This document shows positions 12,826-23,825 of a stretch of DNA of 64,000 nucleotides, piece by piece. Location: assembly GCA_023313575.1 (NCBI GenBank), contig JAJTTP010000007.1, positions 2,046,001-2,110,000 on the forward strand, in the 5' to 3' direction. Each line of letters starts with the position of its first letter. Positions within the stretch are counted from its first letter, which is position 1. This stretch comes from Eutypella sp. D-1 (taxonomy: Eukaryota; Ascomycota; Sordariomycetes; Xylariales; Diatrypaceae). A program made the translations under genes and the position numbers. A model generated the notes under the pieces. It searched no databases. It saw only the letters and a program-made list of their open reading frames with translations, and had not been told where the DNA came from.

Positions 12826-13240
12826 TATAACGGCTAATTTATTCCTAATTATTAGCCTAATCGAGGGATTTATATTAATAAAAATGTTAAAGGTTTTAAA
12901 TAATAAGTAATTACGTTTAATAATAATAAAAAAAAAGGTATTTTAAATAATTAAATTATATTATAAGCTAATAAGTTTAAAAACTATTTAAAAAAGAAGT
13001 AATAAACGTAACTATATATTATTTATATCCTTTATTCCTAACATTGGAATATATAATTATATTAAATCTTTAGATCGTAACGGATTTAATTAATACCTTT
13101 AAATCCATAGATTATAACGGATCTATATGTGGCTCTTTTTATGGCTTATTAAATATGGCTGGCTTACGTCTTTATTCTTCCGGCAATACCGCTAATAAAT
13201 AGGGTTACCAGCCCCCACTTAGCCTAGTCAGGCCATAACA
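12826..13240 (-). repeat. 5' LTR of copy A
   Basis: 415 bp and collinear with 7263-7677. It is clearly less mutated than its partner in the outer half (for example AGCCCCCACTTAGCCTAG is retained), so RIP has acted unevenly on the two LTRs. Confidence 0.9.
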
Positions 13241-13248
13241 ATAATTTA

Positions 13249-13441
13249 GTCCGTATTTATAAGCCCGGTATTTATAAAATGTTAATTATTTAACGTTTTA
13301 TATAATAAAAATACTATTTATTTTACCGATTTAATATTTTAAATAACCGCCGTTATTTTAATAATTTTATTATTTTATTTTTTTAAACCTTTTTATAATA
13401 CTTAACCTTATTTTAAAACAATTAATGTAATAAATACGGAC
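13249..13441. mobile_element. Small inverted-repeat element (MITE-like)
   Basis: A 193-bp segment starting GTCCGTATTTAT and ending ATAAATACGGAC. The termini are inverted over 12 bp (13 with the adjoining A/T). TTA lies directly on each side (13246-13248 and 13442-13444), as expected for a 3-bp target duplication of PIF/Harbinger type. There is no coding capacity. A related copy lies at about 14,413-14,687, but the similarity there also covers the left flank, so the true ends are uncertain. Confidence 0.5.
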
Positions 13442-13442
13442 T

Positions 13443-15460
13443 TAATTATTACGATTATTAAATAAGTTAATAACTTTAAACGTATTTTAAAAGGGTTACG
13501 GTATTATAAAAGGCTTTAATTAATACGTTTTTTATATAAATATTTTTAAATTTTTAAATTTATTAAATTTATCTTTTATAATACTTATTATTATATTTAC
13601 TAGCTTATAATACCAGCTTATAACTTTTACGATTTTTATTTATATATTATTTAAAGCTTTTTTTTTATCGTTTTAATTTTATTATTTTAATTAATACGAT
13701 ATTAATAATATTTTATATAAATTATATAAGCAGTTATTTATTCCCGATAAACTTATTTACTGCTTATTACTTATACCGCCTTTTTAATCTCATTTTAATA
13801 CTTATTACCACTTATTAAAATAACTAGTTATTTTAATAATTAATACTCCTTTAATCGTATGGCTTAAAGAATTTATACTTTTTATTTACTTATTCAATTA
13901 CAGATTTATATAAAAATCCCTTTTGCGATAAGTATTAAACCTTTATTATCTTTTTAAAAGTAAAAAAACCACCTGTAAACACTTATCCCAGGTTATATAT
14001 TAAAGAACGTAAAATATAAAAAGATAACGTTAAAAAAAGCAGTTAAACGTCGGGTAAAAAGAATTTACATATTTATTACGGGATTTATATATAAATTTAT
14101 AATTATTTTAATATTTTAAAAGTATTTTCTTTCCGGTATATTAAAAGGAATAAGAAAAGAAATAAAAGGTTTTTAATTAAACGGTTTTATATAACGTTTT
14201 ATATAAACTGTTATCGATAAAAAAGGTTTTATTAATTTTTTTTTTACCTTTATTATATTACTTTATAAGGTTTGTTTTTAATTAATTTTAATAAATAACC
14301 ACCACTATTTATAATAGCCATAAAAACGTTAACCATTATAAATAAAAAAAGGGGGTGGTTTTTAATAATTATTAATAGTTATTATAATAATAAAAAGGGT
14401 TAATTAACCTGTATTAATATTAAAAGTAATAAATTATTTAAATTATATAAATTATTTAATTTATAACTTATTTAATTTATAACTTAACCCGTATTTATAA
14501 GCCCGGTATTTATAAAATGTTAATTATTTAACGTTTTATATAATAAAACTTATAAAAAAATAAAGCTTTTTATATAATGAAAATACTACTTATTTTACCG
14601 ACTTAATACTTTAAATAGCCGCTATTATTTTATTTCCTTTTTTAAGCCTTTTTTATAATGCTTAACCTTACTTTAAAACAATACGGAAAAATAATAAATA
14701 ATATATTTTTATATAAAATAATAAAACCGGTCCGGGTAAAAATAATAATTTATAATAATATTATTATTATTAAAATTAACCCGTAATAATTAACGTAATT
14801 AAATTAATAACCGGCCGTATGCTTTTTTTATTATAATCTTTTTATTAAGTTATTAATTTATTATAAATATGTTTTTTTAATTAAATAAATTAATAGTTAA
14901 ATTTAAAACTAAGTTTATTTAAAAAGCTTATTTATAATAATAAATTATTATAAAATTAATATGCCGAAAATAACGGTATTTTATTTTTTTTTAAAAAATA
15001 TTTAATATTAAAAATCGAGCGGGTAAGTTAAAATAAAAACAATTTTAAGTTTTATGTAATTAATAACGGAAAGAATTAAATAAGTTATTACTTTAATTTT
15101 AAGTAAAAAACGTACCGATCGGTATAATTATTTAAAAAGTAATTATTTATATTATAAAACGATTAAATAATTAATAAAAATTCGATTAAATAAAATTAAA
15201 CGCATTATATTAAAAAGTTAAAATAATAAATTTATAAAAATAATTAAGCCCGATATTATTATTTACCCGGGTTATACCGGTATTTATTTTTTAAATTCCT
15301 TTTATATAAGTTAATAATTAAAGCTTTATATCGGCGGTATTAATAATTAAATAAACCCGTATAAAAACCGGTAATTAACCGGTTATAATTAAATAAAAAA
15401 AGTATATTATAATTAATATATAAACTTTTTTAAGCTTATTTTAATTATTTATAAAAAAAA
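13443..15460. other. AT-rich mutated DNA with an internal duplication
   Basis: About 2 kb with no open frame. The part at about 14,413-14,687 repeats the sequence formed by 7,205-7,262 joined to 13,241-13,440, that is, the site before copy A inserted. Shared marks are AATTATTTAACG and the block CCGTATTTATAAGCCCGG. The part at 15,400-15,460 is the mutated copy of the 6,841-6,990 repeat. I recognise no transposon protein in the rest. Confidence 0.5.
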
Positions 15461-15888
15461 TGTAACGGCTGGTCTATTCCTAACTATTAATCCAGTCGAG
15501 GGGTTTATGTTAATAAAAATACTAGGGTTTTAAGTAATAAATAATCACGTTTAATAATAATAATAAAAAAATGCTTTAAATAACTAAGTTATATTATAAG
15601 CTAATAAGTTTAAAGATTATTTAGGAAAAAGGTAATAAATATAATTATATATTATTTATATTTTTTATTCCTAATACTGGAATATGATATTAAATGTTAA
15701 ATCGTTAGGATAGTTAAGCTATCCAGGTTATCTAAGATTATTGGGATAACTGGGCTATTTAGGTTATCCTTTTTATCACGTAACTTAAGTATGGCTTATC
15801 TTATCGTGTATGTCTTTTCCAGTGCCATGGTCAGGGATTGTTTGTGCCAATCCTTATTTGGGGCCAATGACCTAGCCAGGTCATAACA
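15461..15888 (-). repeat. Solo LTR (B-type U3), target duplication AAAAA
   Basis: 428 bp, starting TGTAACGGCTGG and ending GGTCATAACA on the + strand. It is flanked by AAAAA on both sides (15456-15460 and 15889-15893) with no internal region, so it is a solo LTR left by LTR-LTR recombination. It splits an older direct repeat. The half from about 15,690 onward is nearly unmutated and shows the original U3, including GGATAAC/GCTATCC-type short repeats. Confidence 0.9.
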
Positions 15889-15893
15889 AAAAA

Positions 15894-15980
15894 GTACCCG
15901 GGGTTAAATTAAATAAATTTTTTTAAAGCTGTAAACAAGCTTTTTTAAGCCTTTAAATATACGCATTTTTTATTACAATA
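15894..15980. repeat. Right part of the direct repeat also found at 6,841-6,990
   Basis: It contains ACCCGGGG, AAAGCTGTAAAC and TTTAAATATACGCA in the same order and spacing as 6,900-6,990. The left part of this copy (15,400-15,460) lies on the other side of the solo LTR and is much more mutated. Confidence 0.7.
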
Positions 15981-16389
15981 GCAGGCTATTAAAGGGAAGT
16001 AAAGGTCGGCTTTGTCCCACCATATATAAGCCAGGCGTAAAATCGTAGTCTATTCCCCCTTTAAATATCCCGGAGCTTTACTGGTCCAAATCAATTTCCC
16101 GTCAGAAGTCATACACCTACTTTATAACTAACTACTCCAGTGCTTAAGGTTTGGGTTACGGAAATCCAATGAATTCAAACTATTTCCTACCTGCGTAGGA
16201 TAAACCCCATGGATAAATCCCATAAAGGGGGACTACCTTATCTTCAGCTCCCCGCTATCGCCAATTTCAAAGGGGTTTAAAGGGCCCGACTAACAATGCT
16301 ACCCAGTGAACCAGTTTCGTTCGAAGCACATACGTCTTCCTGTTCTGTTGATCGGCCAGCTTTTCACTTCTCGGTGTAGAAACTGCCCC

Positions 16390-17171
16390 TCATCTATGTA
16401 CACGTATCCCTAAGGGAGCGGATGCCGAGAGGCAACATGTCCCAAATGCGGTCGAAGACGGACCGCAGCGGATCGGGAAGCCTAATGCCGTCGAGATCAG
16501 GGGCGATACGGCCCTAACTTGAGGTCATCGGCGCATTGCACCTCGGCAGGGCCAACAGGGAGGTCTTGACCCCCGGCGAATCGGCCCTCCACGAGGTCCT
16601 GCGCAAAGAGCTTGCTCGTCCTGCCGCGCTGGCATTGGTTCTAAACCAGCTCATGAAGGCTTATGGGTGTTATAGATCCCAGTTATCGGCCTCGCAGTCA
16701 AACCACTCGACGCGGAAGATTACTGGGATACCATCGCGTCGGCTCCCACGCGCTCCCTTTAGCCCTATTGCCACTCCATATTGCCCCTATTGGGGCCGAG
16801 ACTTTTAGAATTGGAACGATCCCGTGGCAGGAGCACCAGAGCGTCAGTGTGGGCGGATGTGCGGTACGTGGTCGAAGAAGACGAAGCCCCGCGGGAGCAC
16901 CGTCTCACAGCTTTATGCGCAGCTCAGCTGGGAGGAAGTCTTCAGAACCACACGAACTGGGTCAGCGGCCTCCTGCTCGCGGGGCTTGGCCTGCCGCGTC
17001 AACGCCAGCCCTCGCAGCAGTAGCTTCGACACCTTTCTCCGTCGCAGAGGCCTACCATCGTCAGGGTCGGTGATTGTGGTTTCGACGAATCGCCCGTCTG
17101 ACGTCGGACTCGGGGGCCGCATCAGGCTGGCTCGATCAGGTCCCCATCAAGACCAACCAAACCCTACGTGA
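16390..17171 (+). pseudogene. Possible decayed gene of unknown function
   Basis: The sequence returns to normal GC here and shows coding-like stretches that jump between frames on the + strand. One reads VEDGPQRIGKPNAVEIRGDT and then stops. The next frame continues VIGALHLGRANREVLTPGES and LARPAALALVLNQLMKAYG. A third gives VIGLAVKPLDAEDYWDTIAS. A fourth gives ASVWADVRYVVEEDEAPREH. No splice sites join them cleanly, so frameshift decay is likelier than introns. The minus strand also has a coding-like piece (GIRLPDPLRSVFDRIWDMLP), so even the strand is uncertain. I do not recognise the family. Confidence 0.3.
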
Positions 17172-17727
17172 CCCCCTACGCGAATAGCGTCGATATCATG
17201 CACGTAGATGTTGCCTTTGATATTGTGTCCATTGCTGTTTTCGCCGTCGCCGTCGTCGTTGCCCCTGAACATGCACTTGGTATCCACCACCGTACCCTTG
17301 GGCCACTTTTGCCCAGGGCAGTCTTGTAGCCTATGGAATGGAAAAGCCACGAACTTGACCATCGTGAAACTCTTAAACTTGTTCCTTTATTCTATAAGGA
17401 CAGGCAGAGAAGAGGCGAGCGATGGAGGAGGCTGACGATCCAGGTGAGGTACTTGTGTGCAGAGATGGCGCGGGTCGGGTGGCTGATTCTATGGCAGTAG
17501 GGCGTCAAGGTTGCGTAGAGCGGGATGTGCGTCCCGTAGTAGAAGAACGAAAGGAAAAGTACCAGTTTAGCCAGGAACTTCATCATGCTTATAAGTGTGC
17601 TGCTGCTTCTACGCCTCCTGGCAGACTTGTGTTTCTTCTTGTGTTTCACTGGACGGCCAGGTTCGTCGCCACCGGGCGAGGATGATGGTGGTGGTGATGA
17701 TGATGATGGCGGGGAAAAAAAATTCAT
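17147..17727 (-). CDS. Uncertain hypothetical protein with one membrane segment
   Basis: From the ATG at 17727 the frame begins with a Ser/Pro-rich stretch, a basic patch (KHKKKHKSARRRR) and a hydrophobic segment (FLAKLVLFLSFFYY), then stops after 111 codons. A second open segment begins at the ATG at 17362 (MVKFVAFPFHRLQDCPGQKW, later DIDAIRVGGHVGFGWS). A donor within ...SAHK and an acceptor near 17,395 (ATAAAG) would join them in frame, but neither site is strong. The layout could be a short cytoplasmic tail, a membrane anchor and a lumenal part. It lies beside repeat DNA and may be a pseudogene. No family was recognised. Confidence 0.3.
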
Positions 17728-19790
17728 GTTTTAACTCACTTTGACACGCTGCGAGTCTTGAGTTCGGGTAGCCGATATACTTAAAACGTGAAGAGGACGC
17801 GGGCACAGGTTATAAAGTTGAGGTGCACAAGTTTCTAAGGTTTGCTGAAAACACTCAGACGGACCTGGCGGTTGTAAAATCCCACCCCTTGAAAGGTGGC
17901 GGGGATCAGTGACCAGACGGACGTTGGGGCGAGGGGGGGGGGGGACTATCCATAGCGGCAACTGGTTGGTTGGTTGGTTGGTTGTCGAAGTGAGTATCCC
18001 TCGGCTTTCCGGCCGTCGCTGACAACAACAACAAGCAAGCGACGACGATGACTGGCGAACTTGACAAGTTTTTGAAATCCTGCTATAATGATATATAAGA
18101 ATCTTCCTATAGCTCTCTTCTTTACCTATGATCTGTCTGCCGAATCCTTCATTCATCATCTTCTTGTTTATTCCCCCGATCCAACCCCTCTCTCTCTGGC
18201 CACACACCCTCCGATCGATGCGGATCAAATAACATTTGAGACGAGCATCGTCATTATGGGCCCCCGCTACCCCGTTCGGCATAGGGTCGATTTCAAGATG
18301 TGATGACAAGTGCAGTGCCCTTACAACCAGCGCTTAAAAGTTATGCCAGCGATGTGGTGCTGGGGCTGGGTATTTTGGAGAGGGGGCCCCGCGGCTTATG
18401 CAGTCAGACCTGTTGCTTTTTTGGTTGTTGGCATAATAGAGGTTAGGTAGTGGGTTGTCGTTGGTCCCATCACTTACTTCGCCCCGGCCCCATCCCCTCA
18501 ACTGCTATCGATCGTATAGACGGGACTGGTCGACTACTGCGGGTCCCTCTTCTAGAAGAGAGACAGCGGGAACCTCCTAGGGTCTCAATTTTGGCTGCCG
18601 GGGTAACCGAGTTATTCAAGGGAGTAGGAGTGAAGTGGATCAGCGTACAAAATGCTCCCGACTATTGTATTTATGTGTATATGATGGTATGCGACAGGTA
18701 GTTGGGAAGATTGTAGAGGTAGGCACTTTGATCATGGGCATCCCGAGTTACCGGCGCATCCATTCATGTGCTGCATCCAGGCTGGACCATAAGGATTCAA
18801 TGGGGACCCCTGGCTTACAACACAAATTTGAGACCTAGCCTGGAATTTGTACTGTGGTCTTCTAGGCTTCTATTGGACACACAGACTTGATATTTGATAT
18901 TGAACGACCTACCTACCGAGAGAGTGACGATAAGATTGTATTACAGTGAAGTCGAGCTCACGCCTGGAATGGGGATAGCATACTATTTATTCGACTCTAA
19001 GACTCTACCCAAACGCTTGGGATTTCGCCCTGGGATCGTGGCTTGTAGTTGTGCGGGGTTTAGGCAAAAGCTTGTAACCTCAACCTTCTCAGCCATATTC
19101 GTGGCGTAGAAAGATCGTAGAAAGGCCAGTGGATGTTCCAATGCTTCGATGCGGGAAGCTATACTGGATTAGGCATCTACCTAGCAGCTGCCTGGGTAGT
19201 TTGATGCACAGAGCCACCCCCTTAAGGCTAGTATACCCTTGCTATTATTCATTTATGCCAGCATTTAGTGTACATACTGATACCTGAGTAGCCTGGGCTC
19301 GTATCTACAGGGCTTGGAATAAATACACTGGCTCTGGCTCGGCGTGGCGCAAGCTGTCATGTTGATTGGAAACTGTCCAAGTGGTCCCGTCCTACTACTT
19401 ACTTACTGTAACTGTGTAATGAGATGGTAACTTGTTATTATCATTCTTTTGTACAAATACATCTTGCTTACATGTTATTATCCGAATTCTAATTTCTTGT
19501 CTCAGCTCATCCTATCCCTCATCCTATCATATTGTCATATTCAATCATTATCCCGCTCTTCCCCCCGTTCTTCCTTTCCCCACGTGCAACTGCCGGTCAA
19601 TTGTACATACCTGCGGACGCGCAACTCTTTTCTTGTATTTTGTGTTTCCCCTGTTTCACCAACTGACTTACTGAGAGTGACCCTCAGCCCCAGCTTCGAA
19701 AAGAAAAAACAAAGGGAATCGAATCTGGTCGATGATCTGAAAAAAGGTCAAGTCGTGTTTGGTGGTTGTTTACCTAAACCTTAATAAGCT
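17728..19790. other. Intergenic region, no gene supported
   Basis: About 2 kb of normal composition, including (GGTT)n near 17,964 and a G-run near 17,933. Open frames here are low-complexity or lack codon bias. The last few hundred bases are the presumed promoter of the prenylcysteine lyase gene. Confidence 0.5.
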
Positions 19791-22296
19791 ATGCGGTTCT
19801 CGTGGCTGCTCGAGAAGAGCTCTCTCCTAAGTTCGGTCTTTGGGGCGACCGGAGTGGAGGATGTCGCGGATAGTTCAGTGAAGCAGGTCGCTATCATTGG
19901 TGAGTTGTATCTGCCAATCTCTTTAAATAGTCTGCCCGGCATGCCCTGTCTAGTTGTGGTAAAGACGCGTTTTGCGTAGATGAAGGGAGGAGGGTGACAG
20001 GGTGACGACTGCAAACTACACATCATACGGGTCATAGTCAACCAGTTCCCGGTTACACGGACGCGCCCGGACATCTAGCTCCGTCTGCTCCGTATCCATA
20101 CGTTGATATTGCTCTCGCTTTAGTCCGATTGCCAGTTGCAGATCTTTACATCATCGTCTATTTGGATCTCTCCTACATACAATAGTGATGCTGCTGCATG
20201 CGCCAAGCGGACGCGTAATTCCACACGTCCGCCAGTCAAGTACATAACTACTAGCTCTAGGTGCTAACCTAAAATTCCCTTGGCACAGGCGCCGGTGCTG
20301 CCGGATCTTCGGCCGCATACCACCTCCGTAGGTATGCCGAGGAGGCCGGAATCCCGCTCAACATCACCGTCTTCGAGAAGACGGGCCACATCGGCGGTCG
20401 TACCCTGACGGTGAACGTCTACGACGACCCGCTAACGCCCGTGGAGCTGGGCGCCTCTATCTTCATAGAGGCGAACCACATTCTCTTCAACGCCACCCGC
20501 GCCTTCAACCTCTCTACTGACGACCCTGGCACCAACGAGGACGGTGACCTGGCTATCTGGGACGGCTACCATTTCCGCTACCGCCAGAGCGGCGGGGGGC
20601 TGGGCTGGTGGGAGCTGGCCAAGCTCTTCTGGAAGTATGGCACCGCCCCCTACTACACCAAGAAGCTCACCGACCAAACCATCGCTACCTTCCTGCGCCT
20701 CTACGATGAGCCCAACTTCCCCTTCCGCTCCCTATCCGAGCGCGCCTACGAGCTTGGCCTTACCAAGATCACCGGCGTAACTGGCGAGCAGTTCCTCGCC
20801 GAAAACAAGGTACGTCATGTTTTTTTGCTCTTGTGGTCGTAGTCACGTGCCACTGCTAACTTGATCGTCAACTTGAAGCTCGACACTCAGTACGCCAAGG
20901 ATATCGTGCAGGCCAGTACGCGGGTCAACTACGCCTCGAACCTTGCTCAGATTCATGGGCTGGGTACTATGGTATGTGGATTTCTCTTTGCGCCATGTTC
21001 ATGCGCTATCAAAAGCGGCGTACCTGAGCGCCCGACCACTGACAATCTATCATGTAGGTCTCAATGGCCCCCGAGGGCGCAATGCAGATCGCTGGAGGCA
21101 ACTGGCAGATCTTCTCGAAGATGATTGAGGCATCCGGCGCACGCATCCTCTTGAACTCGTCAGTGTCGTCTATCGAGCTTAAGGAGACCCCGAGCCCCAG
21201 CCCGAACCCAGAGACTGCCTCGACTTCGGAGTCGGTCCCGGAAGCCAAGTCACCGAAGAAGTACGTCATCAAGACGGCGCATTCGGGAAGCGGCGGCTCG
21301 GTACACTCGGTGGCCTTTGACGACGTCATCATCGCGACTCCTTACCAGTTCAGCGGCATCAAGAGTGCAGAGGGTCTCCTCGAGCAACCTATCGATGAGG
21401 TCCCCTACGCAACCCTGCACGTGACGCTCTTTGCGACCCCGCACCGCTTCAGCCCCGAGTTCTTTGGCCTCGCGCCTGGCGCCGAAGCGCCCGCCTCCGT
21501 GCTCACCACGCTCCCCGAAAGCGACGAGGCCGAAGCCACGGCCGCGAGCTTCTACTCGGCCACGCGCATCAGGGTCGTGACGAACCCGCAGACAGGCGGC
21601 AAGGAGTACGTGTACAAGATCTTCTCGCCCGAGGCGGTGACGCCCGAGTTCCTGTCCTCGCTCCTGGGCGTCTCCGTCCCGAAGACTTTCACGGGGCCTG
21701 CGCCCGCCACCGAGGATCAGGGCGAGGACGCCGCCGCTGCTGCGGACCCGATCTCGTGGTACCACCCGGCGCTTTTCAACCCGTACCCGATCAAGCACCC
21801 GCGCGTCACCTTCCAGGACCCCATCCTCAACACCGATGGCCTGTACTACACCTCGGGCATGGACAGCTTCATCTCCACCATGGAGACCAACGCCCTCATG
21901 GGCATGAACGTTGCCCGCCTCATCGTCGATGACTACGTCAACGTTGACACCCACCTCGCCGCACCCTTGCCTGAGCAAGAGGCCGTCGTCGAGGCCGCGG
22001 AGCCCAGCGTCGCCGCCGCCGAAGTCGCGTCTGATCCCAGCTCCGATGCTGTAACTGACACGGAGACTACGCCTGAGACTAGCCCGGAAACTGAGACGGA
22101 ACCGGCTGTTGATACTGAGGCTCATGTTGAGTCCGAACCCGTAGCCGAACCCGCGGCCGAATCCCCTGAAGTCGAAGTCGAGGCTGAAGTCAAGACCGAT
22201 GCCGCGGCTGACACCCCGCCGGCCGTGCAGGTTGAGCACGAGCAGCACGTCGTGGAGGAGTTGGAGGACGAGGTTATCACGCCAGATGAGCTCTAG
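19791..22296 (+). CDS. Prenylcysteine lyase/oxidase (farnesylcysteine lyase)
   Basis: FAD-dependent thioether oxidase that cleaves prenylcysteine, released from degraded prenylated proteins, into cysteine and an isoprenoid aldehyde. The model has four exons: 19791-19899, 20289-20809, 20879-20971 and 21058-22296. Introns are 389, 69 and 86 bp, and the product is 653 residues. The dinucleotide-binding motif VAIIGAGAAGSSAAYHL (residues 33-49) is created by splicing across intron 1. It is followed by ITVFEKTGHIGGRTL and PVELGASIFIEANHIL. The lyase domain shows NYASNLAQIHGLGTM and APEGAMQIAGGNWQIF. From about residue 540 the protein has an acidic Glu/Pro/Thr/Ala-rich tail ending TPDEL, longer than I expect for the family. 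No clear signal peptide is seen. Identification rests on motif order, not on an alignment. Confidence 0.9.
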
Positions 22297-23385
22297 GCAG
22301 CTTTAACACACGTGACTCCACACCCCCCTTGTGGGATATGTGCTGGGGAGACTGTCACTCTCCTTGGAAAATTTCGCTCCCTGTCTACCCTCTACCACAT
22401 TCCTACCAATGCGCGGCCTCCTCGCACAAGCTCATGCTTTGTTCTTCCCCCCTCCTAGCATCCTCTCCACATAAGCACCCTCATAAATATCGAGCACGTG
22501 CTCGTCACATGATGGGGGTCCTCTACAAGTGCATCCTGGGATTCCCAACTCTTCGCTGCCCCTGTTCTTCTGCGTATCTCGGTCTCACTAGCATTGGTCT
22601 TCGGTCGGGAGATTGGCATATCATCATCGTTTTTTTTCCTGGGTGGCGGTGATGATTGCTTGGTTGTTGTGGACATGATGCTCATTGCCGTGTTGTCCTC
22701 CTCATCCTTTGTGCTTTTTTTGCGTTTTCTTTTTAATGTTCTCTGCTGCTACTCTCTCGTAATGTACCTAAGTATGTAATAGATGATGGGATATCGTATG
22801 TTCGGAAAGAAAGAAGTTTTACGTCTCTCTTTTAAGTTTGGGATTCGTTCGTGAAAGCTGTTAGTCAAAGTCTCTCTCATTCCTTGTCGCAGCAGGTTTT
22901 GCCTGACTACATAGTGACTGGGTTTTACTTCCAGGGCCATAATCGCATCTCACTTGCCGGTATCGCCCTAGTGTTCCTTCTTCTTGACTTGCCCACTTAC
23001 GAAATATAGATAAACGGCCCCCCCAAAAAGGGGGATCACGAGGTTCAGGGAATGCAGTGGTCCCTTTCGTCGTCTACGCTCAGCCTGGAACACGGCGAAG
23101 AGAGAGATAAGACTACCCTGTACTAACAGGCATATTATATAAGCAATAATGATATCCAGGTCTAAGAGATTTGGCCAACTGGAGGAAGTAGCCCGATACA
23201 TCAAGCCCAACCAGTTTCAAACTTGACGATTAATTTCTCCTAGTCGTACATTACAACATGGCCCCTCCCCCCCCTTTGTTTTTTCTGAAACCATCTTTCA
23301 ACACCATGCACCCATTAATTATCGCGTACCGCAAGCAATAGCCTGCCAAAAAGAAAAAAAAATTTAAAAATAATAAAAAGTCTCA
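22297..23385. other. Convergent 3' intergenic region
   Basis: About 1.1 kb between the 3' ends of the prenylcysteine lyase gene and the minus-strand small-protein gene. Only short non-biased frames were found. One minus-strand frame near 22,968-23,210 encodes hydrophobic residues but shows no coding bias. T-rich and A-rich tracts are consistent with two 3' UTRs. Confidence 0.5.
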
Positions 23386-23825
23386 TCACACATAGTCGTC
23401 CGACGAAGAATCCGACGAAGGACGTGCCGGAGAACGCGACCGGCGGAAGAGGCGCCCCAGGGCGGCAGAGAGTCTCGACACCAACGATTTTCTGGGCTTA
23501 CCGCCGGCGGCGTCGGCGTTGTCGCTCGATACCGCGCTGCTGCTCGTTGTCGCCCCGCTGCTCTTCCGGCGCTCTTGCACTATCTCCCAGGCCGTCTGCC
23601 GGTCGGGTATGGTGGCCTCTTCTCGGGTTCCTGGATGTGTGGTTTCAGTGTCAGATAGTTTCTTGCATTTTCTTTCCTCCCCCCGCCCCCTTAGATTTCC
23701 GAGGAGTTTTCTTTTTCTGTATTTGTGTTCGTGCTCATGTATCTTTCTTTGGAGGGAGCGGCGCAGTCGGGGCACTTACGGATGTTACCGGCCCCGCCTA
23801 TGCCGAAGGAGCGACGCTCTTTCAT
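23386..23825 (-). CDS. Small basic Ser/Arg-rich protein, two exons
   Basis: Exon 1 is 23825-23780 and begins MKERRSFGIGGAGNI. The intron of 149 bp starts GTAAGT and ends CATCCAG. Exon 2 is 23630-23386. The joined frame gives a 96-residue protein that continues GNIRTREEATIPDRQTAW. It ends in a basic/serine tail (RLSAALGRLFRRSRSPARPS, then SSDSSSDDYV). The GGAGNIR motif resembles that of short fungal DUF3602-type proteins, from memory. The strong splice sites and the motif crossing the junction argue that this is a real gene. No enzymatic function can be proposed; a disordered cytosolic or nuclear protein seems most likely. It is divergent from the RINT-1/Tip20 gene. Confidence 0.7.

Larger units (their letters stand above)
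7263..13240 (-). mobile_element. Ty3/gypsy chromovirus-type LTR retrotransposon (copy A), RIP-degraded
   Basis: A structurally complete element of 5,978 bp. It is bounded by two 415-bp LTRs and flanked on both sides by ATAAT (7258-7262 and 13241-13245), a 5-bp target duplication. The coding strand is minus, so the 5' LTR is the right one. In pol order it holds a gag zinc-knuckle remnant near 11,960-11,990, an RT core at 10,684-10,822 (motifs WFTTLNLKDGYYHIRIKPGN and KYGLFKYLIMLFGLIN), the RT active site reading YFNDILIYSE (first Asp now Asn) near 10,600, an integrase remnant near 9,100-9,550 and a chromodomain near 8,355-8,545. There are many in-frame stops and no long ORF survives. Compared with copy B it lacks 834 bp upstream of the RT core. 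Confidence 0.9.

Noticed and set aside
17731..18309. 192-codon minus-strand frame
   Set aside because: Low-complexity reading through repeats such as (GGTT)n and a G-run, without codon bias. Treated as non-coding or 5' UTR.
21250..22248. 332-codon frame antisense to the prenylcysteine lyase gene
   Set aside because: Arg/Gly/Val-rich shadow of a GC-biased exon, without domain motifs.
22968..23210. 80-codon hydrophobic minus-strand frame
   Set aside because: No codon bias, no splice-linked continuation, and it lies between two 3' ends.
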